Below, in pieces: positions 20,291-31,637 of a DNA stretch of 64,000 nt (position 1 is its first letter; every line of letters begins with the position of its first letter). The DNA lies in assembly GCF_020509005.1 (NCBI RefSeq), contig NC_063018.1, forward strand, positions 2,480,001 through 2,544,000, in the 5' to 3' direction. This stretch comes from Fulvia fulva (taxonomy: Eukaryota > Ascomycota > Dothideomycetes > Mycosphaerellales > Mycosphaerellaceae). Under the pieces are notes generated by a model. The model was not told the DNA's origin. It saw only the letters and a list, made by a program, of their open reading frames with translations, and did not search any database. Made by a program: the position numbers and the translations under genes.

Positions 20291-22152
20291 AGATCAGTAG
20301 GGGAATGCCCGGATCGAGAACGAGCCGCGCAGATCCAAACTCGCACTATCTACATATGCACGATACACCCTGTAGCATGGCTGAATGCAGTGCCATGCGA
20401 CCTGCGACGCGACCTGCGATGCCAGCTCGGGCTGACTGGACCACGCTGCCAGGGACATGAAATGAGTTGTCGCGCACTCGCCGTCTCCGTTTCCTCTGCC
20501 CTAGGTAGTAGGTGTGTAATGACGGCGACATGAATCCGCTTGGCGGCCTGAGTCACGACTGGTATGGAAGTACTCGGACTTTGTCCAACCGCCGGCACCA
20601 TGTCGAGCTTCCCGATCCTCCATCGGCCGAAACACAGCATGAAGACCCGCCAAACGCAACACTTTCATGGCATCACGATACATCCTCTTTCCTCGCGCAT
20701 AACGGCCGTTACCTCCATGACTTTCGTATACAGCATGTTGTCTGCCCACAGGCATTCACAGCCCGCATCGTGCGAGTGCGGGTTGTACGGGCCCGCGCAT
20801 CCCTTACTCAATGCAGCCCATGCGCTTGGCGGTCTGCGGTTGGAAGGATTCATCAAACATTGACGCACTGCACGGCCCTAACAATGCCTCGCTGCGTGTA
20901 CGACTATCATTCAATTGCTCAAAACCATCGCGCATCCTCCCAATGAAGCTGAAGATGCTGCCCTCTGTCGACCAGATCCTTCGCACAGATGGTGCAATCT
21001 TGGCTCTAAAACCACCTCGCACGTTATCCGACGGATTGTGAGAGTAATCTTGCATGCTTCGAGAGTTTCTTTGTCGGCTGCTTGCAACTCCGTCCCTGCT
21101 CGCTGCCACGCATGGCCTTGGCTCTTACCTCAGCGGAGCGATTCTAGATTTAATCCCTCCTGAACGCCGACAGATCACAAACTCGGACAGCTGACAAACG
21201 GTACGAACGCCGAAACAAGGCCTTGGTATGGTGGGTCTTCTCGCTATTGAACGATATGCATTTTGCTGAACAATTTTCTACTGCTGCTAGACGCTTCCAA
21301 AAGTTCTTGCGCAGGAAAAGTCAGCCCAGTCCTTGTCATGGTCGTGATCCGTCCACCGACGTCCTCGTCGAATGTCCACGTATTCGACCACTACAGCGTT
21401 CACACGACTGCCACGCCCTTCAAGAAGACACCCCAGTCGATCGGCTCGGTCGCAAGTTGTCCGCCTAACTTTCAACAGGCGTCCTTGGCTATGATTCAGG
21501 AACAGCTGACTCCGGGAACAGAGATCTCACATCTCCACATGGAGCATCTATATGACCGAGACCTTGGGTCGGCGAACCCGAAAGCATCCGTCAGTCAGCT
21601 CAACTCAGCTCGTGGAACACCGCCGACCTATCAGGCGCACAGAATGGCGGCCAAGCCATATACCAACACTATGCGTTGGAAGATTTACCACGCATCTGTC
21701 AGCGCTCAATATTGCAGCCGATCTGCAGTTCCGGGTACCGAGAACGGGTACTGCGGTGTGTTACCTTCGCCAACTATGTTGAGACGAGACATCTGCACAA
21801 CTCCTAAGCACGCGACCCTAAGTGGACGTCCTTCCTATGGCCTGGCATCAATTGATTAGGAAAGACATACTTTGCCCATCTAAAAGAGCCCGGCTGACAG
21901 CGAAGCGTCCCACACCATCTCAATCACCGACACGATGTGACCAATAGGTGTCGATGGACACAATCTACGCTGATGCCCTAGTTTGTAACGATGCTTGTCT
22001 ACAACCGCGTCGTATAGCGTCTGAGTTCGTGGACAGAATATCTCAGCCCTAGCTTGATTGCGCTGTACATGGTGAGCTGCAGCCTTACACAGTAAGTCTG
22101 GAATCTGTCAAATCTTCTGCAAGCCACTGGATGTTGTGCAACGCTGCGTTGA
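20291..22152. other. Intergenic stretch without a convincing gene
   Basis: Normal base composition, but no open frame here has a recognisable domain, coherent splice signals or a convincing start. The longest frame (21263-21859, plus, 198 codons) looks random in composition. It is a transition zone between the transposon block and the first host gene. Confidence 0.5.
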
Positions 22153-23400
22153 TCATTCAGTACCTGCGGCGAGTACACCGATGGTACTAACACATGTCTC
22201 GGAAAATATGCGATCTGTACGTTCGGTGCACAGGAAGGCCTGCCCTCCTTTCTCATTCGACTCCAGTGCTTCCTCAAAGTCTTCCAGAAACATCCACTTG
22301 AGCTTCTGCCCAACGCCCTTCTGATACCAGTCATTAAGTGGCTTGGGGTAAAAGTCCAGCTGCGCAGGATCGACAGCCGCATCGTCGTGGGCCATTAGCA
22401 TCAAGACACGATCGTGAGCGTCGAACTCGCCCAGACCATCAATTGTCCAGTCAGCGACTTTCTTGTCGTGTGCAAAGCTTTCCGTGACATAGTAGAACGG
22501 CTGATTCGGAGTCTTGTGCGAATGTACTTCGTCAACCATCAAGTGCCCAGGACACACATTACGACGCTTCAATGGTGAAGGCTTGACCTCCGTTGGCAGT
22601 GGCAGGTACTCCGTGGGTCGGAACTCACCACCATGATGTGCTGCGTCGCCTCCCATGAACACGAACGAATGAGGGCTCGATGACGTCCTCGCAAGACCAC
22701 ACATGTGCCCAACGGAATGACCCGGCGTATCAAGCAGGTAAAAGCTGCCATCGCCAAAGTAGTCATATGCATAAAACCGCCCAATCCTCAATCCGCCGCC
22801 CTCTCCCTTCACGTCAACCTCCCTTACATTTCGGCCCTCGAAATCAGTTTCTAAAAGTGTTGATTTCTCATTCTTGGGATAGCCCGGTAGGTACGCGTCC
22901 TTAAAGCCCGGCCCGACAACCAATTCCGTGGAAGATGGGAACCTGGAAGCATCGCCAACATGATCCCAGTGATGATGTGACCAGATGATAGCGCTAATTG
23001 CACCTCCATCGACATCGACGCCATTCTCGCCAAGAATCTCTGGTACGTCCTTCGGGACGTTGATGTACCAGTTATTCTTGACAAACTTGGGGTAGGAGGG
23101 CAGTTCCTCCCAGTCTTTGCGGACGCCAAGGTCGAAGAGAACAGGTTTTGAGGATGGATGTTCTATGAGGAAGGAGAAGGAGGGCCCACAGAGCTTGTCG
23201 TGGCCTACGTAGTCTGGCTGGAGGAAGTTGGTGATAGGCAGCCTGAAACGTGATGTGCTGTGGTGTGTTGGCAGGATCTATGGTAGATGTTGTCGACGCG
23301 TCTCTTACCTGTCGATGCAGGACACCTTCACGATGTTGCTTGAAGTTGGTATGTTGAGCTCTGGCGGCGGCTTGGGAGTGGCTAGGAACTCATCCGCCAT
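22153..23400 (-). CDS. Metallo-beta-lactamase-fold hydrolase
   Basis: Two exons, 23400-23309 and 23242-22153, with a 66-bp intron (GTAAGAG...TTTCAG), give 393 aa. The start MADEFLATPK is the first ATG in frame. The zinc-binding motif SHHHWDHVGD (codons near 22962-22985) is the HxHxDH signature of the family. Further metal ligands fit DTPGHSVGH and GGDAAHHGG downstream. No signal peptide is visible, so it is probably cytosolic. Fungal members of this type include lactonase-like and secondary-metabolite thioesterase-like enzymes; the substrate cannot be told. The last 40 codons are less like the family and might be read differently if a further intron exists. Confidence 0.85.
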
Positions 23401-23872
23401 GGTGACCGGCTGTATGAGGTGTCCAAGGCAATCGAAATGATTACGGTATCAGTGCAGCAGGTTTGACAGCGAAGACGAAGGAGATCTTGCACATCATCGC
23501 TGTCGGCAAGCACATAGGCGAAGATGACGTGTGAAATTGTCCCACCTTCTTCCATGTGCTACGACTCCTACCAGTCTCGCACAATTTTGATATTGTTCTT
23601 GAAACGCCATCAGCCCTCGATTTCAGGCACGCGTGCGATGTAGTGCTGTCAAACAAGGTGTTGACATGTCCAAGTGAGGATGACCTTGCTGTCCCAGATG
23701 CTAAGGCACGTGATTCGGCAAGTCGCGCTGCCACGTGCGCTGCACAGACCAAAGCGAAAATTGACCTCTGACGAGTTTCCAACTTCTCAACATCAACATC
23801 CCTCTCATTGCCTCAATCGACTATCGTCACAGACAGTCGTGGTTACCGCCACAGTCTGCTTTGCTTCACATC

Positions 23873-24123
23873 ATGGTTGATGGCGTGCCATGGAAAGCAA
23901 GAAACGCCGCTTTCGACATCGATCTTGGTGGTGCGCTGTCCGCGGACGCTGAAGAAGCGGAACTCGGGATCCGCAGCCAGGTACGCTCGCTTTCGCACTC
24001 GGACTGCTGAGGCATCCATTGGAGTCTCTCATCATGAAGGCTCCTGAGCGATATGCATCCACATACCCGAACGAGGATTGCACAATACCATGCGCGGATG
24101 CGGACGCGTGCGATTGCGCGTGA
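23873..24123 (+). CDS. Small two-exon protein with Cys-rich end (uncertain)
   Basis: An ATG at 23873 opens a 36-codon exon to 23980. Removing a 59-bp intron (GTACGC...ATGAAG, 23981-24039) keeps the frame and leads to a stop at 24121-24123, giving 63 aa. The C-terminal end contains five Cys in about 14 residues (CTIPC then CDC). No signal peptide and no known domain. The fact that splicing gives a clean frame supports it, but the gene is short and the donor is not the consensus. No function is proposed. Confidence 0.3.
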
Positions 24124-24821
24124 ACAGCAGCAATGCATAACTCACAGCTCATACCGCATCCTCGGACGTGAAGGAGAGGTAGACGTCGCTCCATAGCGAG
24201 CCAAGTATTGCCCTTGTCTTCACAACACAACTCGCCTCGACCACATTCTGCACAATTTGAAGCAACTGTAACTGTCTGCTTGCTTTTCCATAAGCCTACG
24301 GTAACCGTCACAGGCGAAGAACGAACCAACGATCGCAAATAAGCCGGGGCGTCTCGATCATACCATTCGGGAGGCCTGACATAGATTGGTCTGACAGCAT
24401 TGCATTGATATCCTGCTAGGTAGGCGTAGCTGGGTGTAACCAAGGAGAATCTTGCGCAGCACTCCTCTCGAGTTTTTGACTACATGCAAGAAACCTGCAG
24501 GATGTCACCCACGTCCGTTAACGCTGATTGGTATGATGGAACCGAACACGAATGCCCACTCGCGACAATGTACTGTCTCCGGATGACGCCGAAAAGCATA
24601 TTTGGAGACATGTCAACCACCTCGCTCAGCCATCAAATGTAGAACGTCACCGCAAACGAAGTGAGTGGGCGAAGTCGGATTGAACCGTGAAGCTGCCACG
24701 CGGAGCTCGCGCCAGCTTGCCAGTTCAACGACGATCCTGAAGTTCACCAGGGCAAGGCGCGGTGAAGTTGATGTTATAGACATTACTCTATCATGTAACG
24801 ATCTCTTTGGGTATCACCCCA
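24124..24821. other. Intergenic stretch, nothing recognised
   Basis: Non-coding by appearance. It separates the small candidate gene from the 3' end of the minus-strand secreted-protein gene; no repeat or RNA gene seen. Confidence 0.4.
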
Positions 24822-25991
24822 CTACCGCCGACTTCGGTTGCTCCTCCCGACACTCCTCCCTCCCCTTCCCCTTCCAGAAGAAGCTCCCCGCACCACAGCA
24901 AACGTATTGAAGGTCTGATCACCCGCGAACCCAGGAGGTCCTAGGAACCAATTGGAAGCCTGTGGGACTTGATTCACATCGCCAGCCTCGACTTGACACT
25001 TTAGTGGACACGTTCCGTCCTCTGCGGAATACGACACGCTGCAAGTCAATGGCAGGGCCAACCCAGCATCCACGTCGCTTTGTGTTGCAGTGTTGACTTG
25101 GATGCTTTCGCGTTCACCGTCGGCGTCTCTGGAGGAAGGTTCGGCTAGCAATTTGCCGTTTTCGTGGATGAGGTTACCGGCTGAGTTCAGCGCAAAGAGG
25201 ATTTCGTTGGTGGTGTTATCGCTGAAGGCGACGTCTTGAACCTCTTTAACATTCATTGGGTCGACGGCAAAGAATGAATTGTCGTTTTGAATATAGAAGC
25301 TGGTAGGGAGGGCGTAGGAGGTGTCGCCTGATTCCGTAACTGTAGAGGTCGTAGTAGCGGATTGAGTGATGGTTGTGCACGCCTGATAATGTCAGCAACA
25401 CATTCATTACCAGTGCATGGAATACTTACCTTGACGGTAGTCGTTGCTTTCTTTGTGTCCGTGTTGGTGACTGTAGTCGTGACAGTCGAGGGCTGTAGAG
25501 AGAGACAGCTACATGCGGCCAACACGCTCTGCTTTCTGATGGCAGGCATGATGGTTTAGCGGCCGCACCGCGCTTGTGCTGAATGTTCACATTTGTGTTG
25601 GCTGGCGTAGCACAGCTAGTGATTGTCGATACTGGCTTGACGGTTATGGTTGAAGCAGCCGCGGTCTGTGTCGCCGTGCGAGTGAAAGATGTGATAGTCG
25701 AGGTGACGGTTCTACACGAGAGTCAGTCTTCGAGGTCGTCGGTATTTGAGTTGCAGTGTCTTCTTACTTGCAGTTGGATACTGTCTTGGTTTTCGTCACC
25801 CGTGGTACTGCTAACAAGGACGAGCAGTATGCTGATGCTGCACTCTGTTGCTTGGCGACCGAGCACTTGTTCTTCGACGACGAACAGTAGTAACCCGGTG
25901 GACTTGTCCCTCGTTCGTCTAGTTCTCTAGCAGGCGTAGTCGCCGCGCTGACGCTGCCCACGACAGTAGCAAGAAGGAGAGTACGAAACAT
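24822..25991 (-). CDS. Thr/Ser-rich secreted or cell-wall protein, uncharacterised
   Basis: Proposed exons 25991-25768, 25711-25591, 25528-25430 and 25382-24822 give 334 aa. Introns are 56 bp (GTAAGA...GTGTAG), 62 bp (GTGAAC...AAGCAG) and 47 bp (GTAAGT...TTATCAG with a GCTGAC branch site). The second donor is weak and was chosen because it alone restores the frame. The N-terminus is a signal peptide (MFRTLLLATVVGSVSA). Then follow a Cys-containing segment, Thr-rich tracts (TVTTTVTNTDTKKATTTVK) typical of O-mannosylated fungal wall proteins, an SFYIQNDNSFFAVDP-type globular part and a Gly/Arg-rich basic tail. No enzyme motif. Function unknown. Confidence 0.65.
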
Positions 25992-26458
25992 ATTTGCGAC
26001 AATCGACGAGTGCGGTTGTGTCGTGGAACATCGGCGTGGGAAGCAATCCGTACTTATAGCAGAGTCGTCAACAGACTAACACTTCCACATGCTCGGCCAA
26101 GGCGCGGTGTAGACCTTAATCTCTTTTCCAGGTACGGCGTGGCCGTAGACTTCCCAGAAGCAGCGACGCAACCAAGCGGCTTCCTAGCCGTGAACATTGA
26201 TAGGCTCAAGACAGCAGCCACATCCAGGCAATGTGCTGTTTGGGATCAGAGGCGTCGACAACCGTCCGGAATCAAGGAACGACCTTCTTGCAGAACCAGA
26301 CATCTGGCACCTTGCCACTTTGGATTGGCTGCAGCTTCTGCCTGTGGACTGCTGGAACCGGTGTCGAGGACATATGGATGTAGTTCAGCGTACTCAGTGC
26401 CCCAAGTGGTTCATCTCCAGCAGGGCGGCTGGATCTTGAGAGCAGCATGTAGTTGCTA
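25992..26458. other. Intergenic stretch between two minus-strand candidates
   Basis: A minus-strand frame at 26272-26502 looks partly coding but could not be joined in frame to the exons above 26459. Nothing else seen. Confidence 0.3.
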
Positions 26459-26985
26459 TCAGCTGCCGGAAGAATCTTTATTCTTGCAATCGCACTGTAC
26501 AAGCATCAGCATTAGCATAGCTGCGACAAGCTGTTCTTTTATGAAGTATGTTCTGGAGAAAGGGTTGTCGCTTCTCACTTTCTCAAACTTGGAGACTGAA
26601 TTCTGCGTGTTGCATGCATCCAGCTCGTCAGCGCTGTGTTGTACGAAAGCCACCATCGGGTGAAACAGCCTTGTGAACTTCACTCGCAGCTCAACACATT
26701 GTTCCCCAGAGTTGGAAGCTTTGGTGCGAGCATCCTGCAGCAGCAACACAATCGGCGTTAGTACACAAGCAGAAGTCCAATGTGGTCCGCGAAGATGATA
26801 GCAGCGACCCAATCCATCAAGGCGTCCTGCAGAATGTAATGAGCCGTGTTACACGCCACGGCAACCCACCCTTCGATATACATACCTCTGCCCGGATCCC
26901 CGCAAAGATGTTGAACGCGTCTGACCGTGTCCACCGGTGCTGTTGTGTATATATGAAGGTGTATTCCGCTGAAGCGACGGTAGAG
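26459..26985 (-). pseudogene. Uncertain multi-intron gene or gene remnant
   Basis: On the minus strand three intron-like units follow one another. They are 26885-26827 (GTATGT...CTGCAG), a unit ending at 26735 (branch TACTAAC at 26763-26757 and CTGCAG acceptor; the donor at 26808 gives 74 bp), and 26578-26495 (GTGAGA...TGCTAAT...GTACAG). The exons between them stay in phase: FNIFAGIRAE, DALMDW, then 52 codons beginning DARTKASNSG, then 12 codons to a stop. No start codon in frame was found, because a stop lies just upstream where the P450 promoter begins. No domain recognised. It may be a truncated or decaying gene. Confidence 0.3.
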
Positions 26986-27021
26986 ACCAGTCACAACACG
27001 GCGCTACCCGTACTGAGCGTC

Positions 27022-28613
27022 ATGTCTCAAGTGCACCTCATGTTGGCCATCATTGGCAGCCTCGCGGTCATATTATCAGTCCGCCAGGTCTTCTGCATCG
27101 TTTATAATCTATTTTACCACCCATTGGCTTTCTTTCCCGGCCCAAAGACAGCAGCAGCGAGCTTTTTGCCTCAATTTTTTGCGCGCGGCAAGGGGATATT
27201 AAGTACATCAAACCCCTGCACGATCAGTATGGCAGTGTCGTTCGCATTGCTCCGAATGAGCTCAGCTTAGCCGATCCGACAGCCTGGAAAGGTTCGTTGT
27301 TATGGAGACAACATGACGCCGTGGCTGACCGGTAATAGACATCTACGGTATAAAGCCTGGTCAGAAGCAGCTGCCAAAGCAGATCATTGTCGATAATCCA
27401 GGTAGGTCATGTCGGAACCTCGGCTGTCTTCTGGTACTAACAACCAGCAGAGCTCGTCCTTAAGGCTCCGCATCTCATCCTCGCTCCGGATGAAGCTCAC
27501 TCACGGATGCGACGGAAGCTTGCACATGCCTTCTCCGCGGCGGCTGTGAAGGAGCAGGAGTACCTCATGCGGGTGCATTTTGATAAAATGGTCGACCGCA
27601 TTCGAGAGCAGGCCTGGGCATCTCGCTGCGGGCTCGTTGATATGGAGAAGATGTACAACTGCGTCGCGTTCGATGTGATCGGTGATCTGGCCTTCGGCGA
27701 GTCATTCGGTGCTCTCGATGCCTTTGAGTATCATGAGTACATGAACGGCGTTTTCATGAACCTAAAAGTCTTCAGCATGTTTCAGCGTTTGAGCGTCTAC
27801 AAATGGGCGCTGAAAGCTATTGGAATGTTGATGTCAGTGGTTCCAGCAGCCGTGGAGGGCAGGAGAAAGCATTTCGCTTTCGCGGCAGAGCGTGTCAAAG
27901 CTCGCATGAGCCGCGAGACTGACAGAAAGGACTTCCTTTGGTACATCTTGAAGCATAACGAGAAAGATGGCCGCGGTCTCAGTCGAGAAGAGATCTACTC
28001 CAATTCCGGACTGCTCATAGGAGCTGGCAGTGAGACAACTGCCACGACCTTGACCGGAGCGACATTCTATTTGCTCAACAATCCGAAGAGCATGCAAAGA
28101 CTCTGCGATGAAGTGAGGTCAGCCTTCGGATCGACCTCAGAGATCTCCATCGCCACTGCTTCAAAGTTGCCGTACTTGGTGGCCATCATAGAGGAAGCCA
28201 TGCGGCTATACCCTCCTGGACCTGCAGCGAATGTGCGTGTCACAAACCATGCGATGGACATCGACAGTCGCCTCGTGCCACGTGGTACTCGCGTGGCTGT
28301 TCAGCAGTGGACAGCGCATCGATCCGAGAGCAACTTTCATGACGCTGAACGTTTCTTGCCAGAACGGTGGCTGGCAAATGCTGATGCCAGATTCGCCAGT
28401 GACAAGCGCAATGCTGTCAACCCATTCTCATTCGGCCCAAGAAATTGCCTCGGAAAGGCATTGGCGTACGCCGAGATGTACTCGATTATGGCGCGTGTGG
28501 TGTACAACTTCGACATGGAGCTTGACATCAGATCATCGGACTGGCTCAATCAGCGCGCGTTCATCTTCTGGGAGAAAGGACCTCTCTGGGTCAAAATTAC
28601 ACCGCGGACTTGA
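27022..28613 (+). pseudogene. Cytochrome P450 monooxygenase with a one-base frame break in exon 1
   Basis: Three exons: 27022-27291, 27339-27401, 27451-28613; introns of 47 bp (GGCTGACC branch) and 49 bp (TACTAAC branch). It is a membrane-anchored fungal class II P450 of about 520 aa: N-terminal membrane helix, FPGPK hinge, AGSETT in helix I (about 28021-28038), EAMR (about 28194-28205), FLPERW, and heme loop FSFGPRNCLGKA with the Cys ligand (about 28428-28463). It is of the type often found in secondary-metabolite pathways (trichothecene C-15 hydroxylase-like). In exon 1 the hinge is in one frame and the following GDIKYIKPLHDQYG block in another, across the T-run at 27175-27180. One base seems to be missing, so as written the protein would stop at 27270. 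Exons 2 and 3 are undamaged. Confidence 0.88.
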
Positions 28614-29340
28614 TGGTGAAGCTTTCGTCTGGAAAGCTAAAGAACAGATGTAGATGGACGGTTGAAGTTTGTGATGAAGCAAGCCAAGAGGAGAAAGCAT
28701 GATCGATGCTTGTCACGTGGAAGATATTGATGGGCCCAGCCATCAATTCCAGTCAATATCTGGTGACACGGCGCTTAATAAAGCCCCGTCTGAAACCCTC
28801 CTCCCTCCTTCCACTACTCTGATCCTTCGACTTCGCTGCCACCTTTTTAGGCCAACGATCGTCACCCAGCCCTGGTGCTTCCCACGAGTAGGGCGCGTGC
28901 AGGAAGCATATTCTGCTCAGCCGTCGACAAAGCAGGCGAAGCGCAAACGCAATGTCGTGAATAGACGCCTTTCCTGGCAAGACGACTGCCCATCTGACCA
29001 CTCCCAGCTCTGCTTCGCTCTTTGAAGCTTTTGCAAGCACGAGAAGCCAGCCTGTGCAAAAGGATTCAAACCGTGTGTGGAGATCTTAGGACGGTGCGGT
29101 GCGTTTGAGGGCTCTAACACGGGGGCCGCAATACTCAATGCTGCGGAACGTGCATGTCGTCAGCGTACTTATGTTGGTACCATGTCGCGATACAGGTAGG
29201 AGGCAGCAACCCGGCATCTCGGACTAGGTCTTTGACTATCTCGCCCTCTCGAACCGTCTTGGATTCATGGCTGCCTGAGCTTCGCAAGAGCAATACGCAA
29301 GCCTAAGAAATATATACCCATTGACTGCAGACGAGCCAAC
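28614..29340. other. Intergenic stretch with promoter of the next gene
   Basis: No gene seen. An AAATATATA element at about 29308-29316, some 25-30 bases before the ATG at 29341, may be a TATA box. Confidence 0.4.
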
Positions 29341-30363
29341 ATGGCAGTATCACTGGCGCAATATTCATCGGAACCGTCAAAGCGACAAAGTATGGCCTAC
29401 TACTCAGCAACGATAACGGCCATGCCTATGCCTGAACACTTCCATCATTCGAATGGACAGCACCACCCTCAACCAACTGCCTACTATCAGCAGACGTCTC
29501 CTGATCAGAGGACATTACATCCACAACGCGGCTTCATCAGGCCAGCGTACGACTTTAAATCACTGCCTGTTCCGCCGCTCATGCAGCACGAGCAGCTTCC
29601 TGCTGTACCTCCGCGACCACCGAAGACTCCTATGGACACCGCAGTAGAGCAGAGCTTGCCATTCAGACAACGATCGCATACGACCTCTACAGCGTCAACG
29701 ATAGCACCAGATCCACTACCACCACACTCGAATCCACAAGCTCTGACACAGACGCAAAGCACAGCGTTCGAGGATTCGGAGCCGATAGCACCTGTCCGTA
29801 TAGGCAAGGAGGATGTGTACGACTCACAGACTGGATTTGCGCTTTTCGTGATTACACGTGAAGCTGCGCACATGCCCTCATTCCTATCATCGAAGCCTCT
29901 GGTCACGGTTATGCGAATCAACAGCACAACTATGGGCACCATCCGGTTCCACTCGGTAACAACGAGCAGCATTGATCTAGCAGTCAACGGTCGCCATACA
30001 AGGATATTCCACTCAGGCATGCTGCACAATCGCTGGGGATTTCAATCGACATCGTGTCCCAATGCGGAGGAAAGATGGTACTGGACGAGCGACAAGATGA
30101 GCAAGGGCGCTAAACTTGTGGATTCGAAGAAGAATGGACAAGTAATTGCAAGGATGAAGGGTGACTTGTTGACATTTGAGAAGGGGCGCTTGAGTCGTGA
30201 GAGCTACGATGAAGTTCTGCTATCAGTGGTTGCAATGGCTGAAGCAGCGAGACGAGCGAAAAGGAATGGTGATCTTGTGGATCTTGGCAGTGCAATCGGA
30301 GACTTCACGGGCTCCAGCGGCGACGGCGGAGGAGGTGATGGGGGTGGCAGTAGTGGAAGCTAG
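29341..30363 (+). CDS. Pro/Gln-rich protein with tubby/DUF6593-like C-terminal domain
   Basis: Single exon, 340 aa, start MAVSLAQYSS. The first 150 residues are low complexity, rich in Pro, Gln, His and Ser, and include a PPRPPKTP stretch. Residues about 155-310 form a compact domain of beta type (TGFALFVITRE, TTMGTIRFHSVT, RWYWTSD, GAKLVDSKKNGQVIARM). It ends in a helix DEVLLSVVAMAEAARRAKR. This pattern resembles the fungal DUF6593/tubby-C-like fold, but the assignment is by pattern only. The last 20 residues are Gly/Asp/Ser repeats. No signal peptide or membrane helix. Cellular role unknown. Confidence 0.7.
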   Translation: MAVSLAQYSSEPSKRQSMAYYSATITAMPMPEHFHHSNGQHHPQPTAYYQQTSPDQRTLHPQRGFIRPAYDFKSLPVPPLMQHEQLPAVPPRPPKTPMDTAVEQSLPFRQRSHTTSTASTIAPDPLPPHSNPQALTQTQSTAFEDSEPIAPVRIGKEDVYDSQTGFALFVITREAAHMPSFLSSKPLVTVMRINSTTMGTIRFHSVTTSSIDLAVNGRHTRIFHSGMLHNRWGFQSTSCPNAEERWYWTSDKMSKGAKLVDSKKNGQVIARMKGDLLTFEKGRLSRESYDEVLLSVVAMAEAARRAKRNGDLVDLGSAIGDFTGSSGDGGGGDGGGSSGS

Positions 30364-30533
30364 ATAGTTAGGTAGTCACAATCTACTCGGCGTGTTCAAT
30401 GCCTCCCAGACTCCCCAGACCAAAATTAGTCTCGAGTCCCAGCCCCGCTGTCATGGTCTGAATCTCCATTTTGCGGAGCAGTCGAAGACTCCCGCGAGCT
30501 CGCGACTCGCCATCTCTCTTTCACAACACCGCA

Positions 30534-31637
30534 ATGCGACATCTACGACCTGCCCAGCAGGCATTGCGCCTAGCCGCCGAGTCATTACAACAACCATATG
30601 TCTGCCGAGCATGTCTCGCCCAAGCACGTTCGATTCACACGACCTCCCCTCGATTTGCCGGCGTACAGGATGATGAACCATTCTGGAAACGAATGCGAAA
30701 GAACCTCTTCGGATCGAAGGAGGCCACACATGCCGACAAGTCTCGTGAAGAGAAGCGGAAACGTCGTCTGGAAGAGCAGCCAAGGACTGGACCAGTGACG
30801 AAGACAGATACCAAAGGCAGAGTTTGGGAAGTCGCTGAAGTCGTGGACCCTACCACGCATAGCAACTATGTCGTCTCAAATACCTGGCAGGGACTTGAAA
30901 GTGTGGGTAGCGAGGAGTGGGTGAGGAGGAGAGCGGATGGAGGAGAGCAGTACCAAGGGTGAGGATACAGTAAGATGGGACCGGAGGCTAGCTAATGTGG
31001 ATCGTAGGTTCATGGCACAAAAGAAGCTACAGCTCACGAATGCGCAATGGCAGAAGCTTCTGCGTCAGATAGCAGTGGAAGTCTTCTCACTACAGAAGCA
31101 GGGCCGCAATGTCCTTGAAGTCTGCAACGAGGAACCGACAGCTTCGCAAGAGGCGCTGATGGGCAAGATCCGACTGGTAGACTTCACCGAAGTCGAGCTT
31201 CCAGGCGAAGAGAGCCAGAGCATGCGGAAAGTCGATGTACAGGATCCTATGATCAAGCTAGCAGTAAGTCTGCTCTTCCTCCTCTCTACCTATATTACTA
31301 ACCAGGATCTCTCTAGATCATCAAACGCGCCATGCAACTCACCGGCAAACGCATCCCCGACCCTGACGTCTCCTCGGCCACGAGCCTCGAAGACCTCTAC
31401 AATGCCTTCAAGATCAAGGAGAAGATTAAGAAGCTAGCGCAGACACCACAGCTGCAGCAGGTCTCGCAACAGGCTCCTAATGTTCAGGTCCATGCAAGCA
31501 GACGGACGCCTGTGCACAAGGAGAAGGAGATTGGACGATGGAAGATGATTGAGGATGAGTTGGTGCTGAGGGATCTGCCGGTGTTTGGCAGTAGGTACCA
31601 GGACTCTAAGGAAGTATGGAAGAATGGTGGGTTGTAG
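30534..31637 (+). CDS. Mitochondrial large ribosomal subunit protein mL50 (probable)
   Basis: Three exons, 30534-30958, 31008-31263 and 31317-31637, with introns of 49 bp (GTGAGG, branch GCTAATG) and 53 bp (GTAAGT, branch TACTAAC), give 333 aa. The start at 30534 is preferred to the upstream in-frame ATG (30471) because it begins a typical mitochondrial presequence (MRHLRPAQQALRLAAESL, then RSIHTTSPRFAG). Next come FWKRMRKNLFGS and the SNYVVSNTWQGLESVG block. The QGFMAQKKLQLTNAQWQ segment is formed across the first splice. The pattern matches fungal mL50, a structural protein of the mitoribosome. No zinc or catalytic motif expected or seen. Confidence 0.72.

Noticed and set aside
21263..21859. 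198-codon plus-strand frame
   Set aside because: Random-looking composition, no domain, no splice or promoter support.
26010..26663. 217-codon plus-strand frame
   Set aside because: Overlaps the better supported minus-strand exon series and has no recognisable domain.
30471..30533. Upstream in-frame ATG of the mL50 gene
   Set aside because: The 21 added residues precede a typical mitochondrial presequence, so the second ATG at 30534 is the better start.
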